From Saccopteryx bilineata (Eukaryota; Chordata; Mammalia; Chiroptera; Emballonuridae), in contig NC_089490.1 of the NCBI RefSeq assembly GCF_036850765.1, positions 241,242,442-241,306,441 of the forward strand: a stretch of DNA of 64,000 nt, in the 5' to 3' direction. The notes under the pieces are model-generated. The model was not told the DNA's origin, did not search any database, and saw only the letters and a list, made by a program, of their open reading frames with translations. Both the position numbers and the translations under genes were made by a program. The first letter of the stretch is position 1; the number at the start of each line of letters is the position of its first letter. This document shows positions 1-13,100 of the stretch, piece by piece.

Positions 1-67
1 CAGATTGAACCAGCAACCTCTGCATATCAGGACAACACTATAACCAACTGAGCTATCCGACCAGAGC
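1..67 (-). mobile_element. SINE-D fragment at the window edge
   Basis: The reverse complement shows the tRNA-like head of SINE-D (gagctatccgacc, the complement of a gg-tagctc box) running off the left edge. Only the head half is inside the window. Confidence 0.6.
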
Positions 68-1095
68 ACCTCATCAGGATTTGAAAGGAAGTGGAGCCAC
101 ATTCATCATCACAATAAAAGGTCCCTAATAACCTAGAATAGAGGCTTTCACACCTGGTACTAGCGGTGTGTCCGAAGTGTTTCTGATTAGTAGTTTAAAT
201 ACTAAAATTTATAAATGCTATACTTTTTTTTTTTTTTTTTTGTATTTTTCTGAAGCTGGAAACGGGGAGAGACAGTCAGACAGACTCCCGCATGCGCTTG
301 ACTGGGATCTACCCGGCACGCCCACCAGGGGCGATGCTCTGCCCACCAGGGGGCGATGCTCTGCCCCTCCGGGGCGTCGCTCTGTTGCGACCAGAGCCAC
401 TCTAGCGCCTGGGGCAGAGGCCAAAGAGCCATCCCCAGTGCCTTGGCCATCTTTGCTCCAATGGAGCCTCGGCTTTGGGAGGGGAAGAGAGAGACAGAGA
501 GGAAGGAGAGGGGGAGGGGTGGAGAAGCAAATGGGCGCTTCTCCTATGTGCCCTGGCCGGGAATCGAACCTGGGACCTCTGCACGCCAGGCCGACGCTCT
601 ACCACTGAGCCAACTGGCCAGGGCTAAATGCTATACTCTTAAAAAGAATAAATTACTGTAAAGTTAGCCACACAACAAAGTCACTCTTAGACACCTGTGT
701 GCTTTTTTGAATGAGAGGAAAAAGTTGGAGCTTTGGATTCAGCACACGAGCATCGTCTGTCATGTGTCATCGTGGCTACAAGGTGATGCCTGTTCTTCCA
801 GAGCAGGAAGCTCAGGAGCCCTGGGTAAGAGCCAGCAGAGTGCAGTGGGGAGATTTGTGGAAGTGACCCAGGATCCTGAACTGAGGAAAGGGAGCTTAGG
901 AAATGAAATGCAATGTGAACAAGGTGAGGAGCATGCATGCAGGGCTCTGAGGAAGCAGGAGCAGCCTCTGCACATTCAGCTGGATGTGGGATACTCATGA
1001 CTAGGACTGAAAAGAAGCGGCAGAATTATCACACCAGGGTCAACACCGGTTCTTGTAGGAGCAGCTCTTATACCTGGGCTGGGGCTTTCCCTCAG
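68..1095 (-). other. RABIF 3' UTR / downstream flank
   Basis: This stretch lies directly downstream of the RABIF stop codon and contains one SINE-A insertion. I see no AATAAA on the minus strand here, so the RABIF 3' UTR may continue beyond the window's left edge. No other gene was recognised; the open frames on the plus strand look random. Confidence 0.45.
224..625 (-). mobile_element. SINE-A, full length
   Basis: The head at the right end (complement of ccagttggctcagtgg), a long internal body and a poly-T run on the plus strand mark a full-length copy. It is flanked by the target-site duplication aaatgctatac at 213-223 and 626-636. Confidence 0.85.
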
Positions 1096-4000
1096 TTACT
1101 CATGGGAAACACGTTCCAAGGCCACATAGAAACTGTTCTTGTCATCTAGGCAATGCCAGCCGATTGGTCCGATTTCACAGTCTGCGCAGACCAAAAACTT
1201 GATGTTGCCTACGTCCTTGGTGAAGCCCACATTCTCAAAGATGAACATGTCATCTACCAGCCAGTGCTCCTGCAGGAGGTCGCCGTCGGGGCTGCTGCCA
1301 TCAGCGAGAGCTGGCTTCTTCCTCATGGAGGGAAGGAAGAGCTGCACGGGAGAGAACACAAGGAATGCCACACTGAGCGGCCCCATCACACCAGCACCCA
1401 CTCACCATGGATCTCACACAGCATTCACACACAAAATGCACAGTCCTATCAATAGGTCACAGACCACAAAGTGGTTTCTCTTCAGCTGCCTTTGATCCAT
1501 GCTCTGATTCTTAAGAGACACAAAAGAACTTTGACCAGTTGTGGTGGTAACTTGGCTTCACTGCTATCCTGACCTTGAGCTTCAAAGCCTCACCTGCTCC
1601 TAATCTCCCCTGAGCTCAGTGTGCCCCAGCCACTCCAGACCCTTCTGCCTTCAGACAGGGTAAGTATACTCTGCCCTCTGGTCTGGGCAAGGCCAGCTCC
1701 TGATACTCAGGTCAAAAGTAGCCTTCTCAGAAGGTCTTCCCTAACCAAATGATCTGAATTAGCTCCCCATGATGCCCATTGTATTTTACTTTAAAAAATG
1801 GCTTCAATGAGATATGATTGGCATATATACTGCACATATTTAAAATGTACAACTGGACACACTTTGGCACAGCACCATAATCAAGATAAGGAACACATTC
1901 ATCACCCCCAAAGGTTCCTTATGCCACTCCCTCTTTATTTTTCATTTATCATTCTCTGAAATTATCTTATTAATTTATTGGCTTAGTTATTTACCATGGC
2001 TCTCCTTCACTAGAATGTAAGCCCTGGAAAGCAGGGAGCTTACCTTTCTTGTTCAGTATTATACCACCATTGCCTAGAATAGTAACTAATACAGTACAAA
2101 ACTCAAATATTTGTTAAAAAAAATAGACACAGGATATTTGGCTTTGCACTGTTCCATCTGTTATGAATATGCTGAACATATCTTATTAGAAGATTAAAAA
2201 GGAAAATCCAGTTTTAAAATTTGGAACACTGTCCCAATCTACTGCAAAATACAGCACCAGCAAAGCCTGTTCCTCTCTGCTCCCCATCACTGTGGCTGCG
2301 CCCTAAATTCACTTCCTACCTCATGGCACTTCTCACACATCCCCAAACACCATAAAATAGCATGGCCTCTGTGTGCTGGTGTGGCATTGGCAATCACAAA
2401 ATCAGAGTTTTTAAAAATTAAAAATAAAACTGAACTGACAGTATAGTCCAGAAAAGTTAAAGGCTTTGGTAGGGATGCATAAGCCTGTCCCCGAATGTTG
2501 GACTGGACGCCCTGGAGTTGCTCTGTGAAGTCTGGGCTGCACTGCAGCCAGTGGGGTAACCCTGACAGGGACCTCAACCCAGAACACTCCTATTCCCTGT
2601 CCTCCCAGCACTTGGCTTATGAGAACAGGGAGTGCTGCTGTGTCAACTGGGATGGCACCTGAGGACATCGCAGAACACAATAGCCCTTCCTCCTATTATA
2701 CTGTCAGTCTACTCAGTCTTTTTGCCTTCTCTGATATTTGAAAATAGGAACAGGCCAGGCAAAAAGCTGAGAATCAAAATTCAGGTACTAGGAAACTTGC
2801 ACCCCAATCCTAACTTTCTGTGGACATAAATTTCCCTAAAAATATTTCTGGCCCATTGCCTATGCTTTAGGTGTGAAGTCTCACTTTAGCTACACCTAAG
2901 GGGAGAAAAATCAGACTACCTGAGCATTCGCCCTCAGAAAGTGTCCTGCAAAGGAGCACCAGCTTCCTCTGCTGGTCCCCTTTATCTCGTTTGGTGTCAA
3001 AGGAACGATTACGGAACTGTTCCTTTTATTCCTCCAGATTCCCACCTTTACAAGGGTGGGCAACAGTAGGCTCACAGTTATAGGCTCATGAAACACAGAG
3101 TTTACTGTTGTACTACTATTTATTAATTATTGTGTTATTTGTTTTACAACTGTATACCTACTTTTGCCCACCCCATATTTAAATCCTGTATGTCAGACCC
3201 ACAAAACTCCTGTGCACATATGCATATGTGGCATCTGTGCAACGGGGTCTCAACCATTCACAGCAATGCCAAGGATGCTGCTGGGGTTAGGTTATGGGAT
3301 GTAACATCAGGAATATGATGAGGTTCTCTGAATAGACTACTGGGGTGGAAATCAAGACAGTAGCAAGCAGGTAACTCAGTCCCCTGGGCAGAAGCTGCCA
3401 GTCAGCTCTCTGACCAGGTGGTCTAACTTTGCTTTAGGGACCCTAGCTTGGACCCCTAATGCTGGACAGGTTCCTCAGAGACAGCTAAACACCACAACGC
3501 AGCAAATTTGCTGATGCCTCAGTTTGCATTTCCAAGAGTTATTTTTGTGTAGAAAATATCTTCCCATGGTAGAACACTAGCAAGCATGCTACAGTGTAGA
3601 TGAAAACAGGAACTGTTACAATGCAGAATACACTTCTGTTAACTTGTTTGTAATTTCCCGTTTGCTTTGAATACTTGTGGTGGTTTTAAAACATGTGCAC
3701 AAATTCTGTTACAGTCCTTCCACCCAGAGCCTGGGCACGTCCTGGAGATGGCCTCGGGGACAGTGCCGTGGAGGTGACACCTGCTCTGGGAGCCGCTGGC
3801 TACCCCGAGGCCCCACGTGGGGAGGCCCCAATGCCTGCGCAGCGCTCAGGTGTCTGAATCCTCTGTCCAGGCTTGAAGAGGACAGGCCACTGAATGGACC
3901 CCGCGACTCCTGCTCACGAAAGACCCCCGAGCCTCGGGGTCTAGCGGTAAAAAGAGTACGATCGTAGCAGGATCAGCTGAGGTCTGGCCACGGCCCTGTC

Positions 4001-4487
4001 CTGGCGCTTCCAGCCTCCTCGTGAGGTGCCACCAGCCCCGCCACAGTGTCCCTCGTTCTCAGCTGAACCCCGTTACGAGTGACAGGGTTCTGGAGAGGAT
4101 TTTGGATGCGGAGAACGCACATGGTTGAATTGGGAATAACTTCGCACTTTTCCTGCAGCAACTTCAACAAAACAACGTTTTTCTCCACTTTCTCCCTTGG
4201 GACAATGGCGGAACAAGAGGGATAAGTTCCGTGACCTGGAGAAAATAGGCCTGAGGCTCTGGCCCCGCCGTGCGGCTCACCCAGACGGTGTGGTCCCGGC
4301 GGCGGCTCTGCCCGCGCGGCTGCAGCTGCGGCCCCCCGCCCTCCGACCCCGGTCGCCCTACCTGCCGGCGGGAAAAGAGCGCCGTCCCCGGCTGCAGCAC
4401 CCGCGAGCCACAGCGCTGGCACAGCACCGCCTTCCGGTTCCTGCCCTCGGCTGATACCAGCTCGTTCGGCGGTGCCGCAGGTTCCAT
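1096..4487 (-). CDS. RABIF: RAB interacting factor (MSS4), two coding exons
   Basis: RABIF/MSS4 is a small cytosolic zinc protein that binds nucleotide-free exocytic Rab GTPases and acts as a guanine-release factor or stabilising chaperone. Coding exons are 4362-4487 and 1096-1341. The first ends CGC-CGG-CAG before a GTAGGG donor; the second starts after a TGCAG acceptor; both joins are in phase 0. The product is 123 aa, the usual length. Zinc ligands are visible as C23-x-x-C26 in exon 1 and C94-x-x-C97 in exon 2 (V-C-A-D-C). The C-terminus ends A-L-E-R-V-S-H-E, as in other mammals. The start ATG lies in a CpG-rich promoter with NRF-1-like sites. The 3.0-kb intron 1342-4361 contains no other gene that I recognise. 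No lesion was seen. Confidence 0.97.
1780..1965. repeat. Ancient L1 3'-region fragment
   Basis: The stretch resembles the mammalian L1 3' region (gcacatatttaaa, then caatcaagataaggaaca, then tcatcaccccc). It is highly diverged and lies in the RABIF intron. Assigned by recognition only. Confidence 0.45.
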
Positions 4488-4690
4488 CGCCGTCGCTGCC
4501 TCCGCTGCTGCCTACACAGCCTGGGTTCGACTCGGTCCTGTTCGACTGCGCCTGCGCGGCCCTCGCAAGGGGCGCAGAGGACGAACACTCCTTTCTGCGC
4601 AGGCGCCCACTGCCACGCGCCGGATGCTCCTGCGCACGCGCGCCCCTCCCTGAGTCCCCTGAGTAGCAAGCGTCGCTGGCTCTGTGACAG
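4488..4690 (-). promoter_or_regulatory. RABIF CpG-island promoter
   Basis: A CpG-dense stretch lies immediately upstream of the RABIF ATG. It holds an exact match to the NRF-1 consensus YGCGCAYGCGCR at 4631-4642 (tgcgcacgcgcg) and two one-or-two-mismatch relatives near 4547 and 4596. There is no TATA box, as expected for a housekeeping gene. The transcription start is not defined from sequence alone. Confidence 0.6.
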
Positions 4691-4815
4691 GCTCAGCACC
4701 TGGGCGGTGGCAGGTGCTGTCCACATTGAGCTGGTCAGAGGACTTCCCTTACTATTGAGTCACTAAAGTTGACCATAACTCCCTCGTTTCCTGAGGTTTG
4801 AATTCAGTGCTAAGA

Positions 4816-5048
4816 GTGCGAAGGGACGTCGCTGGAGGCGGCAGATGGAACATGGGTCGCCCTGGGGCTCCTGCAGGAGGCTGCTGGGGACGCGTCTGTT
4901 CTCAGTGACGCTCAGCTGGCGGCGCAGCGCGGTACGGACGTGCTTCAGAAACTGCTCCTCAGCGTCACGGCCACCCTGTCTGCTGGGCACGGAGAAGAGG
5001 TGGGGCGCACAGGCCCAGGTATGGCTGTCACTCTTTTACCCTCGATAA
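4816..5048 (+). other. Orphan coding-like open frame, unknown
   Basis: This frame stays open for 77 codons with GC-rich third positions and a leucine/alanine-rich, helix-like composition. It has no ATG at its start. A possible GT donor follows at GAG-GTGGGG near 5000. I recognise no protein family. It lies just upstream of the RABIF promoter island, so it could be CpG-island noise, a fragment of a lost gene or part of a divergent transcript. Confidence 0.2.
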
Positions 5049-5127
5049 GCTAGAGCCCCAGGGCCACAGGCCACGGGTTCCTGAACTTGGGACCGCGTCA
5101 CTTAACCCATCTGCTTTTCCTCATCCC

Positions 5128-5296
5128 CCCCCCACCCCGCCCGTGTATTGATTTTAGAGAAAAGGGGAGCGAGAAACATCGATTTGTGTACCACTCATTC
5201 ATACTGTCACTGTTTGGTTCCTGTGGAACTCAGACCCTGGCAGATCGAACTCACAACCCTGGCAGATCAGGACTGAGCTGCTCCACCAGGGCTCAC
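5128..5296 (-). mobile_element. SINE-D, old copy
   Basis: The element has a terminal gattttagagaaaagg and gaaacatcgattt body with a degenerate head at the right (agctgctccaccagggct, the complement of a SINE-D head). It is heavily diverged. Confidence 0.55.
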
Positions 5297-5299
5297 TGC

Positions 5300-7114
5300 T
5301 GCAGCTTCACCACCAGGCGCCGCCCACCTGCTCTAGAAAGGCTGGCAGGCTTCCTAGCAAACAGATACTCCTCTTTGTCCCCCATCCCTCTGCTCTGGGA
5401 GTACCTGGATTCCGCAGTTCTGCAGGCCTTCTGCAGAGCTGGTCTATCACGTGCCATAGGATGGAGCAGATAGAAGAGCTGGGTGACTTAAACCCCGAAA
5501 TTTAAGTGGGTCCTCAATGAGCCTCCTCTTGGTTCCCTTTAGGTTTTCAAGGACACTCCCAGTGTGAGCAGTGAGTGATAATCCAGATAAACATTTTCCT
5601 GGTGGGACTCTCTTACCTGTGTCTAACAAAGGAAGTGTAGTTAGCTGGCAAGCACATGGTGAACAGGTTCAAGACTCAGGGGCCCCAAATGTCTGTAGAC
5701 CTGGTTCACCACAAACTCTTTTAAGGCATTTGAGACAGATGATTTTTATTATTTTCTTAAAAAAATACAAAGGAAATAAACTCTTTAGGTCAATTCAGGG
5801 GGAGATAAAAATGGAATTTCAAAATAAAGAGGAAGTGCCTTCTTTGTTTAGGTCATCACACTCAACACCTATAGAGCAAGAATTTCATTGTTATACAGGA
5901 CAGCCTTGAATGGTGGCTCAGAAACAGTGAGAACAGGTGCTGGACTAACACAGGCATTTTGGCTGTCCTTTGATTATTCTGTCCTGGGATGAACGTAATT
6001 TACTTTAAGGACAGATAAGAAAACCCTGTAGTAGGAAAAGGATGAAATGTACCAAACAGCAGTAAAAACCAGCCCTCAGCAGAAGTGTGCCCTTAAAGGG
6101 ATGGGGCAATACCAAGTAGCTGAACTTCCAGGCTGCTGCACCCCCACCTCTTCCTCAAATAAATAGTCTGGAAATGTAATAGCATGGTATCTCACTCAGC
6201 AAAGAAAGTCTCTCACCCACTCCAGGCAAACCTTGCCATGGAGAGATGAGCCCTGACAGGGAGTAAGACAAATATGAAATCACAGGTACTTTCTACTTTG
6301 TCCCACACTAACTTCACCTCTGCCCATCTGACTTGTTCTCTGTTTTCTCTCCCACAGGCTTCAGTGCCGAGATAAGCCACACTGGAGTCCAGAAAGACAC
6401 GGGGAAATCAGGATACTTTTCAAATAGCCACCCTCCTCAGTCTTTCAAGCTATACTTCAGTGGAGAGTGAGGTTCATTCATACTCCATCAAATTCAGGTT
6501 ATGTCCCTTATGCTAAACTCCATTCTGATACAGCAACCCTGTCCTCACATGGGAGTGTCAACAGATCTGTCCCAAGCCCCAAAGCTGTGACAGGGCTCTT
6601 CCCTTTGGTTCCCCCCAGAATGGAACTATGTTGGCATGAGCTGCCTGCAGACTAGGAAAGATATTTATTTCTGGAAAACAGACTAGGATTTTATCAAGTT
6701 CACTCAAGCTGGTATCCTTCCAATCCAGACATAGGCTGGATACTGCCCATGTCTGGTAGGTCATACTCACTTTCATCTCTGTAATATATGAGACACAACA
6801 TACATAATACCCTCCTAAGCACACAGTACGTTGGAAACGACCAAAAAGTGCTGCCTAGAACAGGAGAGGTGACCTGACCTCTCATATCCACTCAGAGTAC
6901 ATTCTCTTCCCGTGAGTGTCCATTCCCCACCCTACTCGGGGACAAGTACTGGCATGAGGGGGAGTGTGTCAAAAAAGGACCAGCATCGCAGCACCGGTGC
7001 TTGTAATCACCCTGAGTACCCAGTGAGAAATAGACATTCTGGAAATGATCCTTGATTCTCCTGCAAACTGGCCCCTGGACTGGTCACTAGCTCTGGATGG
7101 TGCTCCAACAAAGG
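5300..7114 (-). other. RABIF-KLHL12 interval, holding the KLHL12 3' UTR
   Basis: No gene is seen other than the expected KLHL12 3' untranslated region. Two minus-strand AATAAA candidates occur, at 6664-6669 and 5745-5750. They would give 3' UTRs of about 0.45 or 1.4 kb. Confidence 0.5.
5745..5750 (-). terminator. Candidate distal KLHL12 poly(A) signal
   Basis: The complement of tttatt gives AATAAA on the minus strand, about 1.37 kb downstream of the KLHL12 stop. A proximal alternative lies at 6664-6669. Which is used cannot be told from sequence. Confidence 0.35.
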
Positions 7115-10100
7115 TCACTTCTCTCGGAGAACACACACACCAGCGTCACAGCGCTGGGTTCCCATGGATGTCACCACTTCCCAGTTGTCGATGATGGGGT
7201 CATAGCACTCGATGCTGCTCAGCAGGGAGTTCCCATCATATCTAAATGGGGAAGAAGCAAAAGGGGAAAATGACGTTCTGTTCCTCTCTATACATGTCCA
7301 CACTGAGGCTGCCATGTAGACCTCTCCCCTGACCCACAACCTGTCTCTACTCAACAATGTGGACTGGATCATGCTGCCCTTGTGCAGTGGCTCCATCCTG
7401 CTTTTAAATACTTACCCTGCAATTGCATAAAGTCTGCCCCGAAGCACTGTGGCCCCCACATAGCATCGTGGGGTGGTCATGCAGGTGACAGCTGTCCAGG
7501 AATCAGTGCGAATGTTGTATGCTTCAACGGAAGAAAGGTGGGCTGTGCCATCAAATCCCCCCACTACATAAATATGGTCATTCAGCAGGGCTACTCCTGC
7601 ACCTGGGGAAAAAGGTATAGCCAAGTTACTAATACTGAACTGAGGATCTTAATTTTAGAAAAAACGTGGTCACTGATGGCTAGCTGAATTCTTGAGCAGC
7701 TCAGGGATGTGCACTAGAACCAGACAAGCCTGCATTCATTAGCCCAGCACAGATTATCCCATCTGTAAACCCTCTGGTGGGAGTTGAAATAAGGAAAATC
7801 AAAATGGTCCTCAACCCCACTTCCATTAATTCCAAGCCAATCCTCTTCGTTAGCAGAAAAAAAGGAAGTAGAAAAAAGAAGGCAATGAAGGCGGAAGGAA
7901 GGGAATTGTTGTGACTGGTTCTGGATCAGAACAGCATGGCGCCTCCTGTGTTAGAGCCCTGTTACTCGCTGCAGGAAGCTTGTGTGTGTTAGACTTTGTC
8001 CGCACTCATCCATGCAACATGTGCTAAACACACAAGGCTGTACCAGTCATGACAGACTGCAGGGAAAGAACAAGGACATAAAAAATGAACAAAACAAAAA
8101 GGCTTTGCCCTCAAATATATATACTCCACTTGAAGTCTCAGTTGTCTATTCTCATGACGTTAGAAGAAAGAGGCAATGAGGAGAACTGAATCTGACTAGT
8201 GTTTCACTGAAGTCAGGTGAAGAGGAAATACAACATTAACTGACTGGCTGTCCTGTGATGGCACCACCACCACACAAGCAAACATGTGAGCACGGTACTG
8301 TCCCCTTCCTTAGACCTGGCGGGTCTTACCAGAGCGCTTGGTGGCCATTGGTGTAACATTAGTCCAGTGTCCTGTATGGGGATCATATTTCTCAACTGAA
8401 TTTAAAATATTTAAGCCATCATATCCTCCTGAAAGACAAGCAGATGCCATTGCAGAAAGAATGACAAATCTTGACAACCATTCCCAATCTGCCTTTCTCT
8501 GAGTGTTACAAACTAATTCTTTGGTCACAGTTCTCCCGCAAGAGTTCTAATAATTCAAAGAGAAATCTGATAGTATCCCATGTTCTGCTTTCATGAAAAA
8601 GATAATCCCAGTTAAAAAAACTATACTGGGATAGACCAGGGCTTTTAGTTCAAGGTCATCTATGACCTTAATTCTGGTCAGAAGGGATCCCCCCCAAAGG
8701 CTGCCACTCCTTACTTCCTCTCCCATCCCTGCCTCCCCGGCTCAATACCTAGACAGTAGATCACTCCGCCAGCCACCACCAGCCCAGCGCCTTCCCGGGC
8801 TGTCTGCATATCTCCCAGCATGCTCCACTGGTCAATGTTGGGGTCATAGCGTTCCATACTGGTATGACGCCTGCTCCCATCAAAGCCTCCGGAGACATAG
8901 ATCATATCTGCTCGGAGTGAACAAATCATAGACTATTAGGGAAGGAGAAATTTCTAATCACTCTTTTCACTACCAATTCCCCACTAGTCCTTCAACTGTT
9001 TGGGAGCAAAAGCAAAGTGTTTCTTATGGGATAAGTCACTTAAGTCTTATTGACAAGGAAGAGAGCACAGTCAAGACATATAAAAGCAGTGGGGTTAGAT
9101 GGAATCCTCAAAGCACTCAAAGACCAGCTGCTGTTCACAGAAGTCCAAACGCCAACTTCCCACTCAGCAGGTTGCAGCCTGATTCAACAAGTTCTTGTCA
9201 GTGTGGAAGTGCTGTAAACATGGAACAGCTTTGATAACACAAGTCCACAGGAAAGAGTAGCTGACCTCACCAGTGCCCAGCACATTTCGTGCTCCTGCCA
9301 GACAACGGGGAGGTATGAACTGCAATCCAGCCGCAACAGCACGGACACAGCGCTGTACACACCAGGCCTACCTCCCAGGGTGGTGGCGCCGGCAAGGCCT
9401 CGGCGGACGTTCATCGGAGCTACAGAGTACCAGACCCCATCCTCCTCTGCTGTGTAGTCTAGACATTCCACCGAACTGAGGCGGGAACGGCCATCATAGC
9501 CACCAATGACATAGATCCGGTCGTGTAAAGACACGGAAGCCACATAACGTCTCTTCCGAGTGATGCTCTATGGATTCAGGAGAGAAGAGGTGCAGAGCAT
9601 TCTGTCACGCAAGCCTCAGGCATCCCTCTGGCTCTCCTTCTGGTTTCTATCTACGACTCCACTTCTTCACTTGCCAGCAGGGACTCTTCAGGCAGTGACT
9701 CGTCCAGCCATCTGCCTACTGAACAACACCCTGTTGCTTGTTGTGATGCTCTAATATCAAGCCTTCTGCACACCTGCCTCCTTCCAAGGCTTTCCGTTAT
9801 CCAATATCTGATTCCTTATTATTACACAGGGCTCTGGGCTAAAGACAGATCCCTCCGTAAAGTGGAAGTTTTATCTCATTGCTAATCAAAGAGCCAAGAC
9901 TCAATGACCCTAAAAGTCAGGAAGATTGGTCAAAAGATTTCCATGTTTTTTCGAATTATCATTGTTCTTTCACCACTGAAACAGAGATATTCCAAGAAAA
10001 AAGATACAAACTTGAATTCAATTTAATAGAACTTAGCACTGAGCCCAGGGTCACAGAGCATGACACTGGAGCGTGCTGGGAGTTGCAGACAGTGCAGGAA

Positions 10101-13100
10101 GGCACTGACACTGGACACTGGCGTTTCTGAAATCTAACCTGATCTAAATAGTAACTATTTATTGAGTACCTACTTTGTGCATGACACTGTTGGAAGGAAC
10201 ACTATGCAGTTACTAGGCTTTCCTATTTTTAGGGCTAGGTTATTTTTGACCCAGATTCAGGGACTGAGGACATGTGAGCTCTTTTCTCATGACTGGTTCC
10301 ACCCTTACTTACTGGTAAAAAGCTCCACTCCTGAGTTTTGGGGTCATATTTCTCTACCACATCGATGGGAGACTGTTGGCTTCCGAAGCCACCAACCACC
10401 AGCAGCACTTCATTGGCTCCTGAAGAATAAGGGAGAAAAAGGCAGGTCATATCACCATCCCTGGCTGGGTAAACATTCATAGGGAAGTCTAAGTAAAAAG
10501 TTCTATGATGTCTTGTTTTACATGGCCCAGAGAAGCAATCTGAAACAGAAGGTTCACTGTAAGGTTGCCTAATGGGAAATTCCTTCTTCTTGAGACTCTA
10601 GCTCTTGAGGACCCAAATCTCTGAAATTTAAATTTCTAGACAACATTAAAACTGCAGAAGACAGAACATTCCACCAAACCATTTCAGCCCACGTAGGTAA
10701 CTGTGGCTGACACACCAACTGAGGTTCTGTGTGCAGGCAGGAGTCAAGAGGAGCTCCCTGCCCTTCTCTGCTTGTAACTCAAAATGGGAGGTTTTATAAT
10801 GAAAGACACTCTCCTAACCTTGTCTGAAAAAGTTGAGAGTTGTGGCATAAGACCTAAGTGATAAAATTTAAATATCTCTTCTCCGTGAACATTTTTTTTT
10901 TTTTTTTTTGCACACGCGAGAGAGTACACAGAAAGGGAGAGAGATGAGAAGCATCAACTTATAGTTGCGGCACTTTAGTTCATTGAATGCTTTCTCATAT
11001 GTGCCTTGACAGGGGGCTTGGGGGAAGGTGGAGGATCTAGCCAGTGACTCCTTGCTCAAGCCAGTGACCTCTGGGCTCAAGGTAGAGTGACATCAGGTTG
11101 AACCTGGGACCTCAGCATCCCAGGTTGACGCTCTTCCCACTGTGCTAGTCCGGCAAAGTCTTTGTATTTTTTTTTTTAATTTTATTTATTCATTTTTTTT
11201 ATTAGAGAGAGAGAGAGAGAACAGGGGGAGGAGCTGGAAGCTTCAACTCCCATATGTGCCTTGACCAGGCAAGCCCAGGGTTTTGAACCGGCGACCTCAG
11301 TATTCCAGGTCGACACTTTATCCACTGCGCCACCACAGGTCAGGCTCTTTGTATTTTTTATAGAATGTTCTTTTCAACTATGTCATGCCACCTGGCAAGA
11401 GGCAGTATTCTGCCAAGACACCACCTTACCTAGACGAGCCCTTGTCCTGGGTCCCTGCATCTGACTTCGTAGCTCAGGCCTCAGATGAAACTTCTTCGCT
11501 TCATCGACCAGGTCCCTGCACTGGAGACTGCAGCGGATAAAAGGCTGGAACAGGAGCAGAGTGAGCACAGTCGCCGCTGAGCTTGTGAGTATAAAGGGTA
11601 CATTTATGATTCACTTATAATTAACTTAATATAGAAACCAGTTTCTATAGTCTCGTGGTTCCAGGAGGCTCCTGGTAATAACTACACCGTGGGTTTCCAG
11701 AGATGTTGAAAAAGCTCAAGGTTACACTAGGCTACGGGAGATATTCAAGGTCTGGGACCCTGTGTCTTCCATGACTCACCTCAGCATCTATAACATCTGT
11801 GATATACCTAGGGGTCAGCAGGGGCATCCGGACATACTGCAGCAGGTCAGGCAGGGATTCTTCTCGCTCCTTCTTGGCGTGCTTCACCCAGTTGATGACG
11901 GCCTCAAAGACTGGCTCTTCAGAATCCACCTGTCAGACAATTATACGTACCAGCTCTTTGCTCTGCCCGTCACCGCATGAGCTCAGAGAGTGGCCATGCT
12001 TGTTTTTTCCTTCTTGTTCCCCATCCCATGCCACCATTATTTCCCATCTTCCAGAAATAGCTAGGTTCTTGGGTAAACAATCTTTTCAGATATAACTCAC
12101 TAAGACCAGGAAAAAGATTATAGTTAAATGAGGTAAAACATTTAAGATGGAGAGTGCCTAATAAACCCTCAGTAACAGGCTGGTGTTTTGTTTTGTTTTT
12201 TTACAATGACAGAGAGTCAGAGAGAGAGGGATTGATAGGGACAGACAGACAGGAACGGAGAGAGATGAGAAGCATCAATCATTAGTTTTTCGTTGCAACT
12301 CCTTAGTTGTTCATTGATTGCTTTCTCATATGTGCCTTGACCGTGGGGCTGCAGCAGATCGAGTAACCCCTTGGGTCCAAGTTGGTGAGCTTTGCTCAAA
12401 CCAGATGAGCCCGCGCTCAAGCTGGCGACCTCGGAGTCTTGAACCTGCGTTCTCCGCATCCCAGTCCAACAGTCTATCCACTGCGCCACCGCCCGGTCAG
12501 GCCAGGCTGATTTTTACTTCAGAATTTTTCCCATTCCTGAACTTTTTTCTGGTCATTTCTAAGGTCATTCTGAAGGAGTGGGGGAAAATCTGTTGCCCTG
12601 ATCAAAACTGGCTCTTTGGTCACTCTCATGGCTGAGTGCTGTCTAATGGTCTCCAGATTTGCTCCCCACTCCCACCAGGCTTCTCACTACATGGTCAGCA
12701 TCTGAGCAACTGCTATGTATCAGGCATTGAGCTACTTGAGACAACATCCACAATGACCACCTGGGCAACCCAGGTCTGAGCTTACATGTGACAAAGTGGA
12801 CAAGGTAAGACACCACAAAAAAAACCAATACTCTCCCTGGAACAGCATCAGGTGTCAGAACATCTAGGACCTTCCAAAGACAATGGCATACGGTCCAGTG
12901 TCCCTCCCACCTGCCTGAGTGTATCTGTCCTAACAGACACCTTTCAGAGTGTGACAGTACCTGCAGAAATAAACCATTCTATGTACTTTTCCTAAGAACT
13001 GAAAAGACAGAAAATGTTCCCGAATGTCCACTCATTAGATGGGTTTACTGAACACCTACGAAGTGCCAGGCACAGTGCTGGAGGCTGGTTCCTCAGTGGT

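Noticed and set aside
3677..3967. A GC-rich 96-codon plus-strand frame in the RABIF intron
   Set aside because: Low-complexity composition, no splice support and no recognised family.
3973..4422. A 149-codon minus-strand frame overlapping RABIF exon 1
   Set aside because: It is out of frame with the real exon, which has the C-x-x-C zinc motif and a correct donor.
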